Shown here one piece after another: positions 57,085 to 64,000 of a stretch of DNA of 64,000 nt (positions within the stretch are counted from its first letter, which is position 1; each line of letters starts with the position of its first letter). This DNA is from Tribonema minus (taxonomy: Eukaryota > Sar > Xanthophyceae > Tribonematales > Tribonemataceae). The notes under the pieces were generated by a model. The model was not told where the DNA came from. It saw nothing but the letters and a program-made list of their open reading frames with translations, and did no database searches. The translations under genes and the position numbers were made by a program. The DNA lies in assembly GCA_017506865.1 (NCBI GenBank), contig JAFCMP010000007.1, positions 248,001-312,000 of the forward strand. Direction: 5' to 3'.

Positions 57085-59825
57085 ATGGTGAATCCTCTGA
57101 GCGGCTGGCTGCTGTGTTTAGGCTGTCTGCTTCAGGGGGCGCTGGGCTTCACCTCACACGCACTTCCTCGGCGCCCACGGTTATGCACCTCTTCTGCCGC
57201 ACCTCCTGCAGCCGTCCCCTCGCAATCTCTGTGGTGCGCGCCGGTAGCAGACGATGTGGTGCAATTGAGTGTTGCCGACGACGCGCACACAGCGGAGGAC
57301 CTCAGCCTAGATGAACTTGACGGCGACAGCAGCAATGGGTCAGTGTGGCTGGCTAGAGGCACCTTACTCACTGTGGCAGCGCTCTATGGCACCAACTACA
57401 GCAGTATCAAAGTACTGCAAGAAATGTGGGATGGGGACGGAGCTGCGGCGGTCAGATTCATCATAGCGGCCGTTTGCACACTACCCTGGCTCGTCAAGTT
57501 GCCCAAGGAAGCCCTTGCAGGGGGCCTTCAGGTGGGGGCATTCAACGCGATTGGCTATCTGAGCCAGTTTGAGGCGCTTCATCAGACCACCGCCAGCAAG
57601 ACGGCGTTCATCGGCAGCCTTGCTGTAGTGGCGGTGCCGTGCTTTGAGGCTCTTTCGGGTCAAGCCTCTGCAGCGGGAGCTCTTCTGCCTGCCATGGTGG
57701 CAACAGCGGGTAAGTATGCGGCACAATGACCTATGCAACTTCATGTTGGAGTCGAGTCAAGACTCTTGTGGCTTGAATGTGGGCGCAGAGTGCCGGATAA
57801 AAATACCGTAGTTCCTTGTTGCTTGCGCCTGCATGTCAAGTGCAAATGCAATCTGGCAGTTGATGGTTTCAGCTGCCTCGGGATGAGGCCAGTAGTTGGT
57901 CGCCACCCATCATTGGCTCACCATGCAGGGTGTAGCAGTATGGAGCTGCCTGCATTACGCACGTCATTTACTGCGGGCGTCATCACTGCTGATGGACCAT
58001 GAGCCTGACGTCGCAACACCACAATTTTTTCGTTTCATGGACCACCTCGGCGGCTGAGCATGTTGCCGCTTTAATGAAGGGCCTCTGAATGTCTAGCCCC
58101 AGGCGTCGTTAGCGTAGTGTAGCTGACTTCGGCACCGGGCGCGGTCGTGCGTTCGATGCGCACGCTTTGAGCGCGATGATCGGTCACGGACTATAATCGC
58201 GCAGCCGCGCACGTCAACACGCCATGTCCTGCCACGACCCTGACACCTTGTCAACCATCTTGCAGCATACCCAAAAACCGCCATCGTTACCTCAAGCGCA
58301 GCACGCACGCACAGCCCTCCATGACCCCCCCCCCCACCCCCCACCCCCCCCCACTCTGCAGGCGTAATGCTGCTGGAACTGGGAGGACTGACCCCCCCCA
58401 ACTCGGGCGACCTTGTGGCCCTCGCCCAGCCCCTCTTCTTCGGCCTCGGCTACTGGCGCCTGGGGGCGGTGACCAAGCAGTGGCCGGGGCTGTCGCTGCC
58501 GCTGGTCGCTGCGCAGAGTTTGGCGGTCGCGGTGGTGGTGGCGGCGTACGCGTTTGCGACGCACGGTCTGCCGACGCCGGCGGGCGTCACGGCGGCGCTG
58601 CGCGCGCAGCCCGCGCTGGGGGGCGCGCTCGTGTGGACGGGCATCATGACAACGGTGGTGAGGCACCTCAGGGTCAGGGTTAGGGTTAGGGGTCTCACTG
58701 TGTTTGTCTTAGGGTCAGGGTCACGTTTGGGCTTAGGTTGGGGTTAGGATTGGCTCAAGGTACACTTGGAAGTACGCTTGAAGTACTCTTGAAGTGGTGC
58801 TCTGGTAGTGCTGCTGCATGCATGGACCCGGGAGTGTTGACACAGTCATGTGATGCAGAGCTTGAAGTACACTCTTCTGAGCAAAGAGTGCGTAGCTCGG
58901 TGTTCGCGGCGGCTCCTGTTGTACGTGGAGGTCATGGTGTACAGAAGATCCGTGTAGATGGGGATGACGAGCACAGTGACGAGCTTGAGTGCGGTGCTTG
59001 CGCAGTGTGCCAGCCATCATCACAACAGTGTTGAAGCTATCATGGCTTTGAGAGCCACCTCCGGCACGGGCATACAAACCCCCCTCAAGTCCTGCTAGGG
59101 TTGCGCTCCATCAGGGGTTGTGATGCGCGTCCCGCAGGCCATGGCAGACACCTCGCTGGCCGCACATGCGCTGCACTGCGGAGCACTGCTGCCTCTGACC
59201 TATTCATACATGACAGCTTGTATGCAGTTCAGTGCCATCATGGAGACGAGAAACGCCACGCGTTCTGTCCGCGGCGCAGCTGAGCACTGCTGCAGCTGAC
59301 CTACTCGTACGTTGTGACACCACTGCCGCTAAGCTATGTGCTCATACGCCGTGATTGCCCCGCAGGTCAGCGCCATCATGGAGACGAAAGCGCTGCGCGT
59401 GCTGTCCGCGGCAGAGCTGAGCACTGCTGCTGCTGACCTCCACATCTGAGCTCCGCATCTGAGCACTGCTGCTGCTGAGCACTGCTGCTGCGTCGTGACA
59501 CGCCCGCAGGTCAGCGCCATCATGGAGACGAAAGCGCTGCGCGTCCTGTCGGCAGCGTTGCTGAGCACTGCTGACGCTGACCCATTTGCATGGTGTGACA
59601 TGCCCGCAGGTCAGCGCTATCATGGAGACGAAAGCGCTGCGCGTCCTGTCGGCGGCAGAGGCGACGGTCCTCTACTCCACGGAGCCGCTCTTCGCGACGC
59701 TCTTCGCCGCGGTGCTTGTGGGGGAGGGCCTGGGGGGGTGGTCAACGGGGGCGGGGGCAGCGCTCATACTGGCGGCCTGCCTGTGGAGGGTCCTCCTCAA
59801 GCCGCCTGCTGCCGCCCCTTTGTGA
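57085..59825 (+). CDS. EamA-family (drug/metabolite transporter) protein, probably plastid-targeted
   Basis: The exons are 57085-57709, 58362-58657 and 59610-59825, in phase, about 377 aa. The first 20 residues (MVNPLSGWLLCLGCLLQGAL) look like a signal peptide ending before G-F. A basic, Ser/Pro/Ala-rich stretch (ALPRRPRLCTSSAAPPAA) follows, the layout of a bipartite presequence for a complex red plastid with Phe near +1. The transporter body has TLLTVAALYGTNYSSIK, AAAVRFIIAAVCTLPW, NAIGYLSQFEALHQTTASK then TAFIGSL (EamA 1), and ALRVLSAAEATVLYSTEPLF then ATLFAAVLVGEGLG (EamA 2). About ten membrane segments are expected. The substrate is unknown; related plastid EamA proteins carry metabolites or amino acids. 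Intron 2 contains TTAGGG repeats and three copies of the exon 3 edge. Confidence 0.88.
59224..59660 (+). repeat. Four-copy array of the EamA exon 3 acceptor edge
   Basis: Exon-start copies (GTCAGCGCCATCATGGAGAC then GAAAGCGCTGCGCGT) begin at about 59228, 59366 and 59510, before the real start at 59610. Spacings are 138, 144 and 100 bp. The two nearest copies are almost identical to the exon for about 45 nt and keep CCCGCAG. Each then turns into GCTGAGCACTGCTGCTGCTG-type sequence. Confidence 0.93.
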
Positions 59826-61603
59826 ATGAGCGGCGTTGCCTAGGGTTAGGGTTCGTCCTAAGCTTAGGGTCAGGGTTAACCCTAAGCTCGGCCCTCAGTG
59901 CTCCGCAGCGGTGGTGCGCATGGCTGACCCGGCCTGCTTTTGAAGGGTGCTGTCGTCCCTGAATCGGCAGCCTGATGTGTGGGCCAGCGGCCTCCTTCGT
60001 GCGGCACAGCATGGCGATAGCGGCAGTGACAGTGGTGGTGTGCATGGGCAAACGAGCACTTTGGCTGAAGCCCTAAGTTTAACCCTAAGGGGCAGTCGCC
60101 CCAAGTGGGTTGCAAACATGCGGGGCGGGACGTTGGATGATCGTCGAGACAGCAGGCGGGTATGTGCAGGTGTATGACTGGAGGGCACCAGTCTTGGAGG
60201 CATGTGACTGTGAAAGAGTGAATGCGCAGTGCTGTAGAAAGTGTAACGCGAAAAGAAGGGCTCCTGTGCGCAAGTGCGATGAAGGCGCGACAGACAAATG
60301 AGCTTGTGATTTGATGCCCCCTGTAAGTATGTACATCGCGATCGGTTTAGAGGGGGGTTTCCCAGCGTAATTTATTTTTTACAGTATGATCTCTCACACT
60401 GATGGACTGGAAGCGGTTCACCAGAGGGCACCACTCACGCGTTTCATGTCGCACGCCACTACTATGTTTCGTGGCGGCGTATATGACACGCACGAGTGAC
60501 AGATGTCCTAATAACAACAATGTTCATCTGGCAGATTGACTACTTCAGCGTTGATGTGCCCTTGCTACTGCTGACTGCTGCTTTGTTCTCTCATCTTGAA
60601 GTGATGAAAAGCTGGCACTACATATGTACATGGACATCCCCGTGCATTCAGCTTGCACTGTACATAGGGCAAGCAGAAATAGAGGCAGGTGTTCTGCCAA
60701 CAGCTGCATTGTGTCATGCGCACGGTACAGCTCCACTCAAAAATGACGTTTGCGTTGCTGTCAAAATGACATATGGGTTGCTGTTAAGACGTCAAGGCTT
60801 TGCAGATTTGTGTATGCGGGACATGGTGCATAGGCAAGCACATACATAGCCATGACAAGAGTGCAGTTGAATTCGGTACACATGCATGTAGTACGAGTAC
60901 AAATGGCAGAGTCTGAAGGAGCGGACAGATGGACGAGGATGTGGTAGGGGGGAGATGCCTTGTGGCGACGCCGTCTTAATAATACTTCTAAGTGATTGTC
61001 ATTGAGACACTTGCAGATTATCACATGACGTGTAAGTAGATTCTGTACCATGAGCTTTGCCATCAATCATCTGGGCTTCTTTGCGCCCTGAGCGAGAATT
61101 AATATAGAGTCCATACAAACGAACATACAAAATTGGCCTGCATGAAAACTTTGAGATGGAGTCTGCGTGGAGCTGGGTGGCCCTAAGACGGGTCTGTCTG
61201 TGGGGGGAGAGTCTTGTAGCTTTGCTTGGTATCCCTGCTAGTATGTGGGGGACAGTCGCTTGCGGGTGCTTTGTTGGGGGTGATGTGGGGGGCGGGGTGT
61301 GGCGTGCAAGCTTTGCATGCTACATCCAAGAGTGAGAACAAGGCGACACACCTACAACATGGCATTTCCACAGCCACAAGTGGAATATGATAAAAGTACA
61401 TACAAATGCTTATGAGGTACAAACCTCATAACAGTGATGACAGTGATGCTTGTCGCAAGCAAGCGTCCGCAGTCTCACGCCATTTCCTACAGGGGCAATA
61501 GCGGCACGCGCTGCAAGATGCTGCGAACTGACGATGGTGGCCACACAAAGCTGCAATAGGCAGCCAGATTTGGTTCATAATGTGATCATCAACAGGGCCA
61601 TTG
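59826..61603. other. Convergent spacer between EamA and SURF1
   Basis: No gene recognised. Mixed TTAGGG and CCTAA repeats at 59838-59886 can fold back on each other. A dispersed-repeat stem-loop remnant lies at 61080-61115. Confidence 0.5.
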
Positions 61604-63582
61604 TTAGGCTTGCGTTGGAGGCTTACTGCCTGCAGGGCTGGCAGCTCTACGGACGTGTTTGGCGCCGCCGGCTCTCGCTGCGCCTTTCCTGAAGCGCGCA
61701 TACGTGATGGCCGTCGCGAACGCGGCCAGCGAGTACCATGTCGCGGCGTACATGAGGTGCGTCTGGGGCGTCACATAGAACTGATCGATGTCAGAGATGC
61801 GCTTCGGAACAGGTGACTCTCCTCTCGAAAACGGTTCACTGTCCTCCAGCGCTGCGTCCATGAGTACGGGCAGTTTGTCGGCGCTAAGCGTGTTTGCGGC
61901 TAACCCCGCTGCTAGGGCTAGGGTGGGCAGGTCCACCCACATGAGCTTCCGCATGCCCGGCTCGTGCTTCGGGGAGAACCTGTTGGGCTGCGCAACGACA
62001 GCGCAGTTGTGGAGATGGCTCGATCAGAACTTGAAGTATCATGAAGAAGAAAAATTGTCAACATTCTGATGGGTCGGATCGCACTCTTGAAGTTGAACAC
62101 TGTGGATCATCACATTCAGCAGGGCTCAGTCATGAAGCAGGGCTTCAGTCATGAAGCAGATGCTCTTGTGTCTCATCGAGGAGTAGTGTAAGGCTCTTTG
62201 AGTCCACACGTTGCCACATGATTGCAAGAGCGTGTGCTCAACATTGACAGGTGATCAATATTTGAGTAACAATGTGATTCACTCTGACGCAAGCAACAAC
62301 AGGCAATTCTGTTCAGAGCTGCAACAGCAAACTGCTCTTAGCGGGGTACGGCCACATCTCACCTTCTCTCCTTGCCTCACCACCCCTAGCACCTCCACCA
62401 CGCCCTCCGGCCTCCCCCAGCTGCTGGCAGTTTGCGGCACCCACCCCCTGTTCACGAGGATCGCTGTACCGTCTTGCCGCCGCAGCGGAGTGTAGACAAA
62501 GTACCCCTGGGGGTTGGTCGCCATTCCTCCGGCGCCCGGCCCTTTTGTGCTCTCCTGCGACTTCGGCGCTGCCCGCGGCCCTGGGTCGTGAGAATGTGTG
62601 AGGTAGAGGTGCATGTGAGGCAGTTTTGGCTATCTGGGTGAGAAAGTGTGACCAGAAAGTGCGCATCCTTTTATGGTACAGTTGGAAGTGTCCTGTCTTA
62701 ACAAATGCAGGGTCAGCGGCGTCGTAGGCTAGTTGAACTGAGCAGGAAGAGCTTCAATAGAAGCGCACCATGTGTCACCAAGTCATCGCAAAGGTGCTTG
62801 GATGAGATCCGCATGATTTGTGTTCCCCCTCTTTGGTGAGTAAGCTGTGGTGCGCATGTGGCCTACTTCTGCATCTTTGATAATGGGAAATGCGTTGTTT
62901 GGCCTGCATGATTTCAAGGAAGCAACTGCTGGTGAACTGCAAGCGGCTAGTGAGGGCTGCAGCCTTGTTGTCTGCCATTGCCAAGGCACAAAGCCGAGTG
63001 AGGCCAATGATAAATCATGTCACAAAATTGCTAACAGTGCTTCAGGCTGTCACTGCCAATAGCTGATCTATGCCGAAGGCACGACGCCGGCTAGAGTCAA
63101 TGTAATAATATGTCACAAGATTACAAGCAGTATTTCAGGCTCTAACTGCCAATAGCTGATCCATGGCGAGGCAAGGCATTTGCCTGGTTTCACAGCCAAA
63201 ATTTCTTCTTACCTACAAGCACCTCCTTGCTGTGGTCAAACACTCCTCTCGCGCGCACTCTTGTCCCCACCAGCGTCGATCCCTCTCTGCTCACATCCTT
63301 TTGGGTTGCATCGCTAGGTAGGTCCGTGGGTTCAGAGCTGAGCTGCTTTTGACTCTGTTCGACCAAATCGACCTTCCACTGATAGCGAAAGGCCTGCCAT
63401 GTACCGAGTCCCACTGTGCTGCCGACGAGGGCCGCAAATAACGCTATGCCTGCGCCTCTGCCGCTCCTACTGGACGCCTGCTTGGCCGCAGCTGCCGCTG
63501 GTGAGGCAGAGGCAGCTCGAGATAGTCGAAGTATAGTCCGATGATGGTGTCTGCAGAGTTGTAACCTGCCTCTCGCTAGCAT
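61604..63582 (-). CDS. SURF1: SURF1, cytochrome c oxidase assembly protein
   Basis: The exons are 63582-63213, 62580-62363 and 61987-61604, in phase, 323 aa. The N-terminus (MLARGRLQLCRHHHR, many Arg, no acids) is a mitochondrial presequence. The first membrane helix is IALFAALVGSTVGLGTWQAF, followed by RYQWKVDLVEQ and RARGVFDHSKEVLVGPR (across intron 1). The middle block is GYFVYTPLRRQDG then TAILVNRGWVPQ. Intron 2 joins GEK to PNRFSP. The C-terminal block is MWVDLP, QFYVTPQTHLMYAATWYSLA and a second helix. SURF1 sits in the inner mitochondrial membrane and helps insert heme a into COX1. The acceptor GCGCAG|CCC was chosen over a nearby CAACAG because only it keeps the frame. Confidence 0.93.
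63010..63180 (-). repeat. Two-copy tandem repeat in SURF1 intron 1
   Basis: Units sharing AGGCT-TNACTGCCAATAGCTGAT and ATGTCACAA lie at about 63016-63070 and 63105-63160, roughly 90 bp apart. They are not obviously exon-derived. Confidence 0.75.
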
Positions 63583-63833
63583 CGTTTGGAAATGTCGTGT
63601 TTCGCTCTTCTCAAGTCTCAGCGCCTTCTCCTGGGTGCTCTGTGTCGCGTGTATGGTGTGTTCTGCCAATTACTGATCTGAATCATGTTGGATCTTTCGC
63701 GAGATCGCACTCTTGAAGTTTGTCTCCACTCAACGTGCGGTACAGCGAAGACGGGCGGCAGCAGCGGGAGAGAGGCAGGTAGAGCTGTGCAGCCGCGTGG
63801 AGCAGTGCCTCCGGCGCCAGCTGGGTGTGCACA
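63583..63833. promoter_or_regulatory. Shared upstream region of SURF1 and C69 peptidase genes
   Basis: Only 251 bp separate the two divergent ATGs, which suggests a bidirectional promoter. No motif was confidently recognised. Confidence 0.45.
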
Positions 63834-64000
63834 ATGCAGCTCGTGCTCGTACTGGGAGCAGCTCTCGGAGCCGTGAACCTGCTGCAAAGCAGCGAGGCGG
63901 CATGCACCTCCATTGCAGTGGGCAAGCTGGCCTCGTCGGATGGGTCCACCATGGCGACGCACAATGCGGACTGTCTCGACTGCGATTTCAGGCTTGGCAA
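63834..64000 (+). CDS. Peptidase C69 (PepD/secernin-like dipeptidase), 5' end only
   Basis: The first 55 codons are open to the window edge. A signal peptide (MQLVLVLGAALGAVNLLQSS, EA) is followed by CTSIAVGKLASSDGSTMATH and NADCLDCDFRLG. In C69 dipeptidases the mature enzyme begins with the nucleophilic Cys of the CTS motif, and the DGST and HNxD segments are conserved, so cleavage after SEAA would expose the catalytic Cys. It is probably secreted or vacuolar. The gene is divergent from SURF1. Confidence 0.8.
   Translation, partial: MQLVLVLGAALGAVNLLQSSEAACTSIAVGKLASSDGSTMATHNADCLDCDFRLG

Larger units (their letters stand above)
44033..59886. repeat. Interstitial telomere-like repeats (several sites)
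   Basis: Short CCCTAA/TTAGGG runs occur at about 44033-44060, 46597-46615, 47116-47145, 50693-50714, 52721-52739, 58672-58695 and 59838-59886. Further runs are in MATE intron 2. They often include GGTCAGG, TAAGG or GGATTAGGG variants and lie in introns or spacers, never in an exon that I modelled. Confidence 0.85.

Overview
This is nuclear DNA of a GC-rich, intron-rich eukaryote, most likely an alga with a complex (secondary, red-derived) plastid. The evidence is GT-AG introns with correct phase in at least seven genes, TTAGGG-type telomere-like repeats inside introns, no bacterial-style operons, and an EamA transporter whose N-terminus looks like a signal peptide followed by a Phe-initiated transit peptide. 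Haptophyte, stramenopile or cryptophyte would all fit. The species cannot be named from this window alone.

Layout: PSP1-domain protein (minus, runs off the left edge, start 4655); short-chain dehydrogenase (minus, 7751-5569); broken ankyrin-repeat gene (plus, 7974-9160); R3H-domain protein (minus, 15839-12779); MATE exporter (plus, 16124-23340); a 12.9-kb Ty3/gypsy-type LTR retrotransposon on the minus strand (24710-37596) with identical 312-bp LTRs and a 4-bp target duplication; NOPCHAP1/C12orf45-like protein (minus, 39531-39049); glycerophosphocholine acyltransferase (plus, 40195-48205); an unrecognised conserved-looking protein (minus, 56546-51577); plastid EamA transporter (plus, 57085-59825); SURF1 (minus, 63582-61604); and the start of a C69 dipeptidase (plus, from 63834). 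The genes are housekeeping functions without a shared pathway. They alternate in direction, so five neighbouring pairs start head to head over short shared upstream regions.

Two things stand out. First, the retrotransposon carries a complete-looking C5-cytosine DNA methyltransferase domain between protease and reverse transcriptase. The copy looks newly inserted, yet its reading frame is broken, partly by one 41-bp tandem duplication. Second, most introns are filled with tandem, decayed copies of the adjoining exon edge plus its splice site, at periods of about 60-200 bp. Many introns also have AG|GT at both ends, the pattern expected if introns arise and grow by tandem duplication of proto-splice sites. 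A short word related to TTCAAC/GTTGAA (often as AACTTCAAC, CTTCAACTTCAAC or TTGAAGTAC) recurs throughout the window, in introns, spacers, exons and the retrotransposon alike.

Exon coordinates were derived by hand from splice-site consensus, phase and protein-family continuity. No search or RNA evidence was available.
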